From Diphasiastrum complanatum (Eukaryota > Streptophyta > Lycopodiopsida > Lycopodiales > Lycopodiaceae), in contig CM055104.1 in the NCBI GenBank assembly GCA_029204225.1, positions 51,316,294-51,380,293 of the forward strand: 64,000 nt of DNA, given 5' to 3'. This document shows positions 54,227 through 63,681 of the stretch, piece by piece. A program made the translations under genes and the position numbers. The notes below the pieces were generated by a model. The model searched no databases and had not been told where the DNA came from. It saw nothing but the letters and a program-made list of their open reading frames with translations. Position 1 is the first letter of the stretch, and each line of letters opens with the position of its first letter.

Positions 54227-54659
54227 AGACAAAGGATGGTAACCTTTCTAGCCTTCTTCAAGTTCTATTAAGATCACCAACTAAATTTTTTTGGAAGAAG
54301 ATTATTGGCTTTTCTAGTTGTAGGATCCCTGTAGTTGAAGTACCCAATGAATCTAGCTCTCTTTGGAAGAGAGTATTGATGCTTATAGAATTGTTTAGGG
54401 GTTGATTTTGTTATCATGTTAGAGAAGTTTTAAAGTAGGCTTTGGAATTTTAAAAGTTCTAATAAAAGATTTGTGGGATGGTTAGAGGAAGTCTTCCTCT
54501 ATATACACAAACTTCTTTTTGTAAAAAGATTGATTCTAGCTTTGTGTTTTGATCGAAACTATTGTTTTTTTGTATAAATAAAGTGTTTGAAGTTCTGATT
54601 TTTATTTTGAAGTTCTATTTTTTAGACCTGTAAATTTGAAAATTAGATCTGAAAAGGTA
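54227..54659 (+). other. Cop-12 internal region, noncoding
   Basis: Only about 430 bp of leader-like sequence lie before the next insertion, with no gag or pol. Cop-12 is therefore a heavily deleted element. Confidence 0.55.
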
Positions 54660-54750
54660 TGCAGACTGCACGACAACGTGAGTAAAAATGCAGCATGAAT
54701 GGAGGCATATTAAAATGGGATTTAGGAGAGTAGAGGAGATAAATCCAACA
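54660..54750 (-). mobile_element. ~91 bp solo LTR of the Cop-7 family
   Basis: Minus strand TGTTGGATTTATCTCC to CAGTCTGCA, matching the Cop-7 LTR at 38777-38869 end to end. No adjacent internal sequence of Cop-7. Flanks AGGTA/CCATA do not match. Confidence 0.65.
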
Positions 54751-55582
54751 CCATATCTACTCATTGGTAGGTGTCGCAGTTCTTCGCATGGGTGTGGGCA
54801 TCAAGGGTTACCCTTAGGATTAAGGGTATGTGCCTTTGGATAAGGACAAGCAAGTGACTATACCTTGGTCAATGGTATGGAGTCACGTGACCCTTGGATA
54901 AGGGATATCCTTAGAATTAAGGGTAGGTGTCTTAGATTAAGGTACTAGTGTCCTTGGTTAAGGGCAGGTAGGTGTCTATGCCTTGGATGGAGGTATGGAA
55001 CCTAGAGAGTGTTAGAAAGTCATTGGATACTATTTTTCTAAACCTTGGGCCTCAATCTTGAACCATATCACTTTAATGGTCTAGAACCAAAGTATACATG
55101 CACAATTTGGGCAATGAGACCTAGTAGGAGGGCGCCCTTCTAAAGTATCCATTGAGTTCCCAACTCCCACAAGAAAGGCATTCAAAGAGTCATAGGTTAT
55201 GGAAGGAGTCTCTTGACCTTCCATAAGCCTATGGAGGTTCTTGGAGATTCTTTAACTCCCCTAGGCTTCTCTCTCTCTCATTGGATGGGCATGGAACTCC
55301 ATAGTGCATTGGAGGGGACCATGGGCCATCTATATGAGGGTAGTAGGGCGCCCACTGGGAGGAGGAGAGATCTCTCTTGTTTGCTTTGCTTATGCTCTAG
55401 TGTTGCTACTGGTGTGTAGAGTGCTTTCTTGTGGTAGTATGCTTAGGGTTTTGATCTTACTTATGGTATGGGACATAAGTAGGGTTTGGATCTTGCTTAT
55501 GGTATGGAGTGTTGTTGTAGTATGCTTGTGATTTGTTTATGGTTAGCAAGGGGGTGCTAGATAGGTCTTGCTTGGAGCTTGG
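54751..55582 (+). mobile_element. Cop-12 second LTR, truncated by Cop-13
   Basis: Its second part repeats 53451-53976 with modest divergence. Its first part has short hyphenated palindromes of the type CCTTNGNWTAAGG (54812-54964). The 3' end is cut at about 55582 where minus-strand Cop-13 integrase begins. Confidence 0.72.
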
Positions 55583-55599
55583 TCAACATATGCCTTGAA

Positions 55600-56291
55600 T
55601 ATAAGGAAGTAATCATACACCTTTAAAAGAAAGAAGATATAGCCATGTAAATCTTGTGAAATCATTAATAAAAGTCACAAAGCAAGTGGCTCCTCCCTTG
55701 CTTTGAGATGATGAGAAGTGCACATCCAAGTTTATCAACTCCAAAGGATGAGTGCTTTTGATGGAAGATCTTTGATATGCTTTCTTGTGTGATTTTGCAA
55801 TAGCACAAGCCTCACAAGACTTGATCTCCTTGGATAGATTCTTTGGTAAACCAATAGACTTGGTTTCTTTGCACATAGAATGCATGGATTTCACAACTCT
55901 CTCTTGGATCAAGCTTGTATATGCCTCCAAATCTTGATCCATGTGCAAGGATCTCATCATTTCTCTTGATAATACACGTATCAATATTGAATTTCACATC
56001 AAGGCCACCATCAATAAGTTGGCCAACACTTATGAGGTTCCTTGTAAGATTAGGTACAAAAAGAACCTTGTTGAGAGAAAGAATTTTAGAAGATGAGGTC
56101 TTCAAGGGAATACTCCCTATGCCTTCAATATTGCATTCTTGGTCATTTGTTGTATAGATAGTCTTCTTAGCTCTCCAAAGGCATAATCGATGTGAAGGAC
56201 TCATTGGAGCTACACATATGTGAAGATGCTCCACTATCAATGTACCAAGATCCATCCTTCTTGAAAGGTGTAGATAAAAACTAGAGAGCAT
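55600..56291 (-). pseudogene. Cop-13 protease and integrase start
   Basis: IEGIGSIPLKTSSSKILSLN, VLFVPNLTRNLISVGQLIDG, 'GGIYKLDPRESCEIHAFYV', then CEACAIAKSHKKAYQRSSIK, LINLDVHFSSSQSKGGATCF, TFINDFTRFTWLYLLS. The protease active site lies near 56240 in another frame (WYIDSGASSHM-like with changes). Normal HSD at the first integrase Asp reads NLD, Asp kept. Confidence 0.87.
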
Positions 56292-56324
56292 AGGAGATCC
56301 CTCTCCATCACTTGCAATAGAGTC

Positions 56325-57187
56325 TTATTTCTCATTTGAAAGGTTGGCTTGCTTGAATTGATTCTTCTTCTTGAAGAAATGTGTAGCATAGTGCCTCATC
56401 TTGCCACAAAAGAAACATTTGAAATTCTTCTTCTTCTTCTTTGAGGTAGAAGCATGAGAGGTGTCATCCTCCTCTCTATCTTGGTCTTTATCTTTTGCTT
56501 TATCCTTGGAGAAGTGTTGGTGTTGCTTTTTGCTCCTCCCTTTGTGCTTGGCAAAAAGAGCTTTGCCATCACCATTATGGTTGAGTGATAACTTCTCCAT
56601 CTTTAATAGCTTGTTCTCATGCCTTGATTCTTCAGCCATTAGCACTCCTTGCAAAGCCTCCAAAGTAGGTAGATCCTCCTTGATGGCATATGATTGGACA
56701 AGGTTCTCATACTTATCTCTCGAGCCATTAAGTGTGACTTGGACTAGCTCACTTTGATTTATAGATCCTCCAATGTAAGAAAGCTCCCTATGAGTATCTT
56801 TCACTCTCAACACATAATTAGTGGCACTCTCATCACTCTTTTGAGAATTTTGAAAGATTTGGTTTCTAAGAGCGAGGAGTCTTGAGGTATTCTTGGCCTC
56901 ATAGATTGCTTTGAGAGTATCCCAAGCATCCTTGATGATGTGCAAGCACCAATCTCTCTCAAAATCTCATTGGATACATTCATTTTGATATAATGGAGAG
57001 CCATCCTAGATATCTTCTTATACTTTTGTACTTCTTGAAGGACTTGAGGCTCCTCCTCAATCCCAAATACAATGTCCATCACATCTTGGAGTGTTAGATT
57101 TGACTCCATCCTCAACTTCCAAATGGAATAGTTAGAGGTAATTAGCCTTTCACTAGATTTCAATACATAGGAACCCATAGATGTCAT
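56325..57187 (-). pseudogene. Cop-13 gag
   Basis: ATG 57187 (MTSMGSYVLKSSERLITSNY), 'MALHYIKMNVSNEILREIGA', frameshift near 56945, 'SELVQVTLNGSRDKYENLVQ', Lys-rich linker and zinc knuckle CFFCGKMRHYATHF. The last Cys of the knuckle is Phe, so zinc binding is doubtful. Confidence 0.88.
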
Positions 57188-57606
57188 GTTATAGTGAAGA
57201 CTCCTTGTGAATTGGACAAGAAAATTTTGCTTTTTCTCTCACTATAGGATCCAATAATGGTGTACTACCAACTCCTATGCAAGATCTTGCAACAAGGTGT
57301 GAGATGGACCTCACTAGCTTTTCCAATCTCTCTTGATCTAGATCAATCTCACATCAATTGATGAAGTATGTAGATTTGGATCAAACATGGAAGAGAACCA
57401 CCAGATTGAATTGGGTTGTCCTTCACACGTGTCTGAGCAAGAAAATCCATACAATCTCAGAATGATTCAATCTCCTTGTGATAATGAACTCTTTTGGTCC
57501 AAATTTTCTTGAGATAGCATGGGAGATGCAAACTACTCTCTCTAGATCTTGATTTGGCATGAAATTTGTAAAACTTTGGATGAAACAAGCATCAAACACT
57601 TAGGTA
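57188..57606 (-). other. Cop-13 leader
   Basis: Noncoding. Has TTCACACGTGTCTG at about 57422, another ACACGTGT-type site outside the LTR, as in Cop-3. Confidence 0.6.
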
Positions 57607-57619
57607 GGCTCTGATACCA
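57607..57619 (-). other. Cop-13 primer-binding site (initiator tRNA-Met)
   Basis: The minus strand reads TGGTATCAGAGCC. Confidence 0.92.
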
Positions 57620-57705
57620 TGTGAAATTTCACACGTGTGGGAATGTCCTAATGTGTGTGAATGATCTCCTAAGCAAGCTTATGCACTTTTAGATCAATAC
57701 TACTC
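57620..57705 (-). mobile_element. Cop-13 5' LTR, 3' end only
   Basis: Minus strand ends CACACGTGTGAAATTTCACA next to the primer site. It is cut near 57705 by Ty3-4 sequence. Confidence 0.65.
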
Positions 57706-57805
57706 TGATGACTTTTTTGACTTTTGCTCATCATTTTCTCTTTTTTTTCCTTGTCTTTTTCAAAAGAAAAGAAAAATCACTCAAGTCATAAAAATAATGA
57801 AATTG

Positions 57806-58850
57806 TCAAACAATAAAAATAAGACTAATAAAATGTTGGATCATTCTGGTCACAACTGACTGATCTGACCACCAAAACTTGCGTAGTCGTCTGCCATTCA
57901 CTGGAGTGTCAAATCTTTTTCCATCCAAATGTTCTAAAATATCCACTCCATAGTTCAAGATTTCTTTCACCTTATACGGTCCTTCACTTGTAAACTTCAA
58001 TTTGCCTTTGATCAATTTCGTCTTATACATTAGTGCTAGATCTCCTTCCTTCAAATCTTTTTTGTGTAATCGACGATCGTGCCATGCCTTGTGACGGGCT
58101 TTCTCTGCTGCTAATGCATGAATTGCCATCAATCTGGTTTCACAAAGTTTTTGTAAAGCCACATATGATGCATCTGTAAGGATTTCACATCATCCAACCA
58201 TTCCATTGCCGCTATGCATACGGATGGTACTAAAAATTCAATTGGCATCTTGACCATAGACAAGCTGGAATAGCATTTGATTCGTGCTACCTTTGTAAGT
58301 TGTTCTAAATGCCCATAATGCTGCATAAAGCTTATGTTCCCAATCTGAACAACTTGCTTCCACCGTTTTTGTCATAATGTTGCAGAGAATCTTATTGCAA
58401 GATTTAGCTTGACCATTATCCCTCGGATAATACAGAGTACTAAACCGATGAATAAGAAAAAAGTCTTCCAACAAACATTTTATCGTTTCATTCACAAAGT
58501 GTGCTTCGCGATCACTTACGCTCTCAATAGCACATCCAAATCTAGTAATGACATTTTCATAGGAGAGCTTAGCTGTTGATTTTGCATCTACAACTCGAAC
58601 TGCTTTTGCTTCAAACCACTTGGTCACATAATTAGTTGCAACAATAATATATCTAGCTTGAGATCTTCTTGCCGTAGGATGAATAGGACCAACATAGTCA
58701 AGGCCCCATTTCTCGAACGGTGCTTGTGATAAAACTGGATGTAAAGCTTCATAATTCTGTTGTGTAGGACAACGTGCTCGTTTGTAGAACAAATGATCAA
58801 ACAGATCTTGATTCTACTAACAAAATGCACAATTTACTTGACAAAGGATG
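57806..58850 (-). pseudogene. Ty3-4 integrase (core and C-terminus), catalytic Glu lost
   Basis: Core: LFYKRARCPTQQNYEALHPV, FEKWGLDYVGPIHPTARRSQ (first Asp), VSDREAHFVNETIKCLLEDF (second Asp), then PRDNGQAKSCNKIL where the third site is Lys (codon AAA, 58403-58405) instead of Glu. C-terminal part 58162-57806: ARHKAWHDRRLHKKDLKEGD, LALMYKTKL, KLKFTSEGPYKVKEILNYGV (GPY module), NGRRLRKFW. Only one frameshift near 58240. RT and LTRs are missing. Confidence 0.92.
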
Positions 58851-58905
58851 AAAAAGAAACAAACACAAACTCGAAACATTTTTATTCATGATCAACCTCG
58901 ACGGA

Positions 58906-59066
58906 TTCGTGAACTTTGTCTTGCAGTCAACTCGAAAGATTCACGAAACAGTTACCTGTAAAAGCTTGTTGCTTTCTTAAGATTCACGAACAGAATCTTG
59001 TCACGAAATATTTTGTTTCTTGTTCAAAGCTCCTCTGTTGTGAAACTATCTCAAATAGTTCACGAA
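58906..59066. promoter_or_regulatory. Cluster of heat-shock-element-like TTCnnGAA units
   Basis: TTCGTGAA at 58906-58913 and TTCACGAA at 58940-58947, 58983-58990 and 59059-59066. TTCnnGAA is the inverted pair of GAA boxes recognised by heat shock factors. Function is inferred. Confidence 0.5.
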
Positions 59067-59107
59067 ATTTTTTCTAGATTTCTTATTCAAGCTCAAGAAT
59101 TGTCATC

Positions 59108-59223
59108 TGTCGCGGACAATTTGCGAAAGACAAAAATGTTGCGAAGAGACAAGTGTCGCGAACAATTCACAAAACATGAAGCTGAGACGAAGAGATAAGA
59201 CTGTCGCGAAATATTCGCAAACA
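59108..59223 (+). repeat. Three TGTCGCGRA-type ~22 bp repeats at ~47 bp spacing
   Basis: TGTCGCGGACAATTTGCGAA (59108), TGTCGCGAACAATTCACAAA (59154) and TGTCGCGAAATATTCGCAAA (59202). Each is close to an inverted repeat (TCGCGAA/TTCGC). They sit in the Cop-14 LTR upstream of its TATA box. Confidence 0.8.
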
Positions 59224-59660
59224 AAAATTATTCGACCTTGGAAACGAAGCATCTATTTGAATATCAACCGTCGTAAATGGTTAGATATCTACAATTACAA
59301 CATTGAAAGGCCAAAAGACCTGTCTTGCAGCAATATAAATATATGTACACTACTCGTTGTACTAACTCACTCAATCAGAGACACAACAGCGAGATAAGAC
59401 AGCAAGAGATGTATATTGATGATTCAAATTCAAAGTTATAAAAATTTGTTTTTTGATCAATAGTTTCTTATTGTCTAAATTGTCTAAAGATGTCTCTTAC
59501 TTTCGCATATAATGTCCGCATGCATATTCAATCAGAACTAATACTGTTCTATTAGTACATAGATCATAAACAATCTTGATTGAAGACACTGATATTAGTT
59601 TGATTTATTCAAACTTGCATTGTGTTCTCTGTAGAAGAATAATTACTATTTTTCTTACAA

Positions 59661-59673
59661 TGGTATCAGAGTA
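59661..59673 (+). other. Cop-14 primer-binding site (initiator tRNA-Met)
   Basis: TGGTATCAGAGTA; the last two bases differ from the usual CT/CC. Confidence 0.85.
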
Positions 59674-59822
59674 TACGGAATAAATCTGATACATTGGTGT
59701 CAGAATATATAGGTTCAATGCTGATACAGTGATATCGAATCAGAGTCGATACATTGATATCTTTGTAATTCTTCATACATCCATCAACAAGCCACTCTCT
59801 GGAGGTTATTCAGAATTAGAAG

Positions 59823-60310
59823 ATGTTGTTGATCATCGATATTCAAGCTAAGATCACTACGATCTTGGATCCAGAAGGTTCAAACTACTTGATTTGGAAA
59901 GTAAAGACTTCAATCTTGTTGAAAGACGAAGGTCTATGGCAATGGATAGAACCAATTGAGGAGAAGCCAGTAGCTACTCATGGCACTTCGAGAATGGAGT
60001 TTAAAAAATGACAAAGCTATAGCAATTATTGTGTCTTCAGTGCATGACAATATAACGCTAGATCTTACATCAATTTTGAACGCAAAGGAATTATGAGAAG
60101 AATTACAAACCAAGAATGAGACTCGATCTCGTAATCAGATCATGTTCTTGGAAGACCAATTAACTTACCTACAGTGGGACGACAAAGACCTGAAAGATCC
60201 TTCGAGGATGTTACTCTCTATAGGAAGCTAGTTGGTTCACTCATCTATCTAACCATTACTAGACCAGATCTAAGCTATTGAGTCAATTCATGCAAGATCC
60301 TAGTGAGGAG
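59823..60310 (+). pseudogene. Cop-14 gag fused to RT end by internal deletion
   Basis: Gag from ATG 59823: TTILDPEGSNYLIWKVKTSI, GLWQWIEPIEEKP, frameshift near 60010, then IVSSVHDNITLDLTSILNAK and FLEDQLTYLQWDDK. At about 60195 it switches to SFEDVTLYRKLVGSLIYLTI, TRPDLSY, the region between RT and RNase H. About 3 kb of pol has been deleted at this point. Further coding is lost after 60310. Confidence 0.85.
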
Positions 60311-60312
60311 CA

Positions 60313-60630
60313 TTGAAAGCTAGGAAAGCGGTGGCAACCAGATGGGACGATTGTCTTCCTCCTCTGGCATTCGATCCAAATAAGTCAATGGCCTCAGAGC
60401 AAATCAAAGATCAGCTGCTGGTTGCTCATTTATATTTTCGTGCGGCAATGATGGGAGGCTCCTCAGAATCACGCTTCACATCATGGACAACCTCAAAGTG
60501 GATTGTCGGAGCCCACCGTTGTTTCTTGCCACACACTTTGGATTTTAATACTGCACGTCTCAATTTTATGGAGAAGGTGCAGCATCATTTAATCAAGATT
60601 CGACGCGAAGCCAATAAAAGTCCCCAATAA
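60313..60630 (+). other. Unrecognised open frame
   Basis: About 105 codons with natural-looking composition (PPLAFDPNKSMASEQIKDQL; GAHRCFLPHTLDFNTARLNF). I recognise no family and see no start context. It may be a captured exon or a chance frame. Confidence 0.25.
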
Positions 60631-61420
60631 TTGCATATTGCAGGTGTCGTGGGACCGCCACCAGTTTTGGTGGGGGATACTATTGGAGGGTTTGCGAATC
60701 TCAAGGCAACCCTAACCCTAGTTAATAAGTGAGAGGGATTTGGCACCTGCGTGTGTAAGTCCAACCCGATGATTACACCAGTTATTTGATTGATTAGTTG
60801 AAAGTTAATAAAAGGACTTTAGGCCTTTTTGTGAAACTTTTAATGTCGCAAGGCCTAAATGTCAAGTTAGTGAATAAAGTTGGTTTTCCCTCCAATTTTG
60901 ATGGTTCCCACACTTTTTTAAATTTGAATAAAAAGAGAGGCAAAACTGGACCAATAGGATTCATAGGCCAGGGTCTTCCTCTCTACTATAAGAAGGGACC
61001 AACTCGAGTTGCTCCTCATGTTCATTTCCTCATTTCAATAAAGCAGATTGGTACTCTTCAGAAATGGATTGATGAATGTCCTTGCTCTCTATCACTTTTC
61101 CTCCATTTCTCATGCTTATTTGGATTTTGCTAATTGTTGGATCTGAGTGTTATTGGGATTGTATGTTATTATTCTTTTTATGAGAGAGAAAGGGAGAGAG
61201 TAAAAGAGTAAGCTATCTCTATTGTGGACGTGTAGTGTTAAGGGATGAGTAGTGTTAAAGAGTAGGGTTAATGGATGTAGAGATAGATGTGAATCATCCA
61301 TTCATGTTGAAATCTGAACTAAACTATCGCTCTCATGGGAACGAACCTACGCGTGACAACTAACTCCGTCTCTTTGATGCTAAATTGACTAGATCTTGGA
61401 TTCAGATTAGGCAAGGAAAG
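60631..61420. other. No recognised gene
   Basis: Possible LTR remains: a stretch with GGTGTCGTGGGACCGCCACC at 60644 and a promoter-like TATAAGAAGG near 60987, but no paired copy. Confidence 0.35.
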
Positions 61421-61554
61421 AAACCCACTACAGTCTTCAAGGGAATGTGTAGCTGATATCTTCACCAAAACATTGGAAAAGGAATTGTTCATGAAGCATA
61501 GGACATCACTTGGAGTGTTATCAAAGTCTATGCTAAAACTAGTTGAAGAGGGAG
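61421..61554 (+). pseudogene. Cop-15 RNase H tail (Cop-5 family)
   Basis: SSRECVADIFTKTLEKELFM, KHRTSLGVLSKSMLKLVEEG V then stop; almost the same as the Cop-5 tail at 37360-37483. Ends in the same polypurine tract GAAGAGGGAG. Confidence 0.88.
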
Positions 61555-61712
61555 TGTGAAAGATTCAACTAGTTTGATCATTTTGTCAATATTTTCATAT
61601 TTGGCATATTGAGGCCAAAACTTGTTTTAGACTTAGAGAACAACTTTTCAAAGTTCATTAGTCTAAATTTCATTTGAATAAATACTTTTTGAAAGTGTGG
61701 AAAAGTGAAAGT
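61555..61712 (+). mobile_element. Cop-15 3' LTR, first ~158 bp (Cop-5 family)
   Basis: TGTGAAAGATTCAACTAG onward tracks the Cop-5 and Cop-10 LTRs to about GTGTGGAAAAG, then similarity ends. Confidence 0.85.
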
Positions 61713-62493
61713 TCTAAATTTTTTTGTGGCATTTTAAAGAATTATTGGGTACCTTCTCTCTTTTTTTTCTTGACCCATTATCACTAGGTACCTTTTTTTA
61801 ACTAACAATGTATGCAACTCTTAAAATTGTGGTTTATAACATCTTCTAACCTCCATAAACCTCTTGCTTGTAATTTATTAAGCTTGATGAAAAGCTTATG
61901 TACATTTCAACCATTGGTTCAAGTATATAGTTAGGTTTTTGTATTTCACATGGGTTTAGGTTTACCATATTGAGAACAATCAAAATTATCTTCAGAGATT
62001 ATATCTTCCTAATTTGCATTGAATTTTGGTATTGATACTTTGACTTGCAATCTTAGTCAACTAGAGAAGCCAACTATGTAGCCTTAAGGTGTCACCCATG
62101 CAACAATGCCGTGCATTGCATTTTGGTATTGAAGATTTGCTTTGCAACTTTAATCAACTAGAGAAGCCACTTTTATAAGTGTTATGGTGTCACACAAGGT
62201 TGGTTGATGTACACAAGGAGTTGACCCACATTGCAAGGAGGAGGCATTACCCAACGGTAGACCCTTTCACTACTCTAGAGCAATGACGCAAGTTTGAGAA
62301 TGCATTTTTTACCAATGAGAAAGTAACGTGCTTGGAAGATTCAACCCATGTAGAAGATTGTAAAAGAATTGTTTTGAATGCCTTTTTTTTACCAATCTTG
62401 TTGCCAAAAAAAAAAAAAAAATTAATCTGTAAAATCATTTTTTGCTTTTTCATGAAAAAAAAAAAAAGAAAGTGCCTCTCACAACGGAATCTA
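61713..62493. other. No recognised gene
   Basis: AT-rich; two related phrases (GTATTGA..TTGCTTTGCAA/ GACTTGCAATCTTAGTCAACT AGAGAAGCCA at 62030 and 62130) form a weak ~100 bp direct repeat. Confidence 0.4.
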
Positions 62494-62660
62494 TGCGCCC
62501 CCTTTTGTTCTTTTTTTTCAAATTTTTACATACACCTTCCAAATGCAAGTGCATGTACAAAAAATTTACTTTTTTTCACATGACCTTTCACGTGGAAGGT
62601 GCATGTAAAAAAAAATTATGACAAACAATAAGAACAAAAAAAGAAAAAGTTCACGGCGCA
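62494..62660. mobile_element. Foldback MITE-like unit, ~167 bp
   Basis: Ends TGCGCC and GGCGCA are inverted. Inner arms also pair: CTTTTGTTCTTTTTTT with AGAACAAAAAAAG, and ACATACACCTTCC (62528-62540) with GGAAGGTGCATGT (62594-62606). It has no coding capacity. I cannot find a convincing target duplication or assign a superfamily. Confidence 0.55.
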
Positions 62661-62798
62661 GAAGGTCACCTCCTCGTCCCATTCCTCCGTGGGAAGGGGC
62701 TTCCGCCCTGAACTTCCACCCTCAGCTAAAGGCCCTTCCCCGGCAAAATGGCCTCGGAGGGTGACCGTAGAATTGTAAGGTTGTAAAAATTGAACTAC

Positions 62799-62944
62799 AA
62801 GGTAGAGAGTTAATTGTAGTCATCAATTCTTGCATTTCCCATGGACTTGAATTGTACCATCAATTCTTGCAAAGGTAGAGAGTTAATTGTAGTCATCAAT
62901 TCTTGCATTCCGCATGGACTTGAATTGTACCATAAATTCTTGCA
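62799..62944. repeat. 73 bp tandem duplication
   Basis: AAGGTAGAGAGTTAATTGTA recurs at 62799 and 62872. The two 73 bp units differ at a few bases, and a partial third phrase follows. Confidence 0.93.
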
Positions 62945-63143
62945 TTCCACATGTCTTTGCAACAATATCCTAATCCACCTCGTGAGTACAATCACTATAA
63001 TTGCAACCGCACAAACTGTGGCTACACTACCATTATTTGTCTAGACTCTAGATCTAGACATTTAAATAGATGGGGCGGGTGCTCAATGCTCATTGGTCAT
63101 CAAGAAAATGAGCCAAGTTTAAATTGTGCAAATCATGTTTATG

Positions 63144-63524
63144 TTAATCATACATAGGAAAAAAGTAAGAAAAGTTCAAGGTGACGGTAAGTTGTAAATG
63201 AAGACAACCCAATACGAATATTAGATAGTTTTCTTCCACAAGATCACAAGAAACAAGAAACTCCCTGAATGTTGGCCAATTCTTGTATTGACAACCAAGG
63301 AGTATTTCGTCCCAATGGCTTAAAATTACAAAATTCTCCACTAAGGGGAAAGCATCAAATGGCAATAAGCTCTCAATCATCACATTACATGTAGGTGAAT
63401 ATCTCCTCCTTATCAACTGTATTTGTGCCAATAAAGTGGCATGTTTTATAGTCAAGCTTTCTCCATAGCAGTTTGTTCTTCTAAAAGCCATTATGTAGTC
63501 AGAAGCATCAAAGGCTCTGAACAT
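63144..63524 (-). other. Unrecognised open frame near the hydrolase gene
   Basis: 126 codons on the minus strand (ESLLPFDAFPLVENFVILSH; YKNWPTFREFLVSCDLVEEN). Natural-looking composition, same strand as and 3' of the hydrolase exon. May be hydrolase 3' UTR or a fragment of another gene; no family recognised. Confidence 0.25.
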
Positions 63525-63681
63525 AGTTAACTATCTTCTTGGAAAAGGCCTGTTTCCATATCCTTGGCATCCTTTTTGGTAGCTCAACCTATATTGGCTG
63601 AGGTTTAGTTCTTCAATCAACATTTAATTGGCACCCTTGACACTTACAAGAGGAGCAATTTTGCTAGTACAAGCAACATGT

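Larger units (their letters stand above)
55583..57705 (-). mobile_element. Cop-13: truncated Copia element
   Basis: Minus-strand order: LTR end (about 57705-57620), primer site (57619-57607), leader, gag, protease, pre-integrase and start of integrase, cut at about 55583. RT, RNase H and 3' LTR are missing. Confidence 0.88.
58880..59659 (+). mobile_element. Cop-14 5' LTR (left end uncertain)
   Basis: Ends TTTCTTACA one base before the primer site. TATAAAT at 59334-59340. The left border is not fixed; it must lie after the Ty3-4 integrase ends (about 58850). Carries the TTCnnGAA cluster and CGCGAA repeats. Confidence 0.6.

Noticed and set aside
53451-55582. Segmental duplication of host sequence
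   Set aside because: The first copy is followed directly by a tRNA-Met primer site, so the repeats are LTRs.
59108-59223. CRISPR-like array
   Set aside because: Only three degenerate units in a plant LTR, with no cas genes; spacing and decay do not fit.
60313-60630. Host exon
   Set aside because: No family recognised and no splice context; kept only as a low-confidence open frame.
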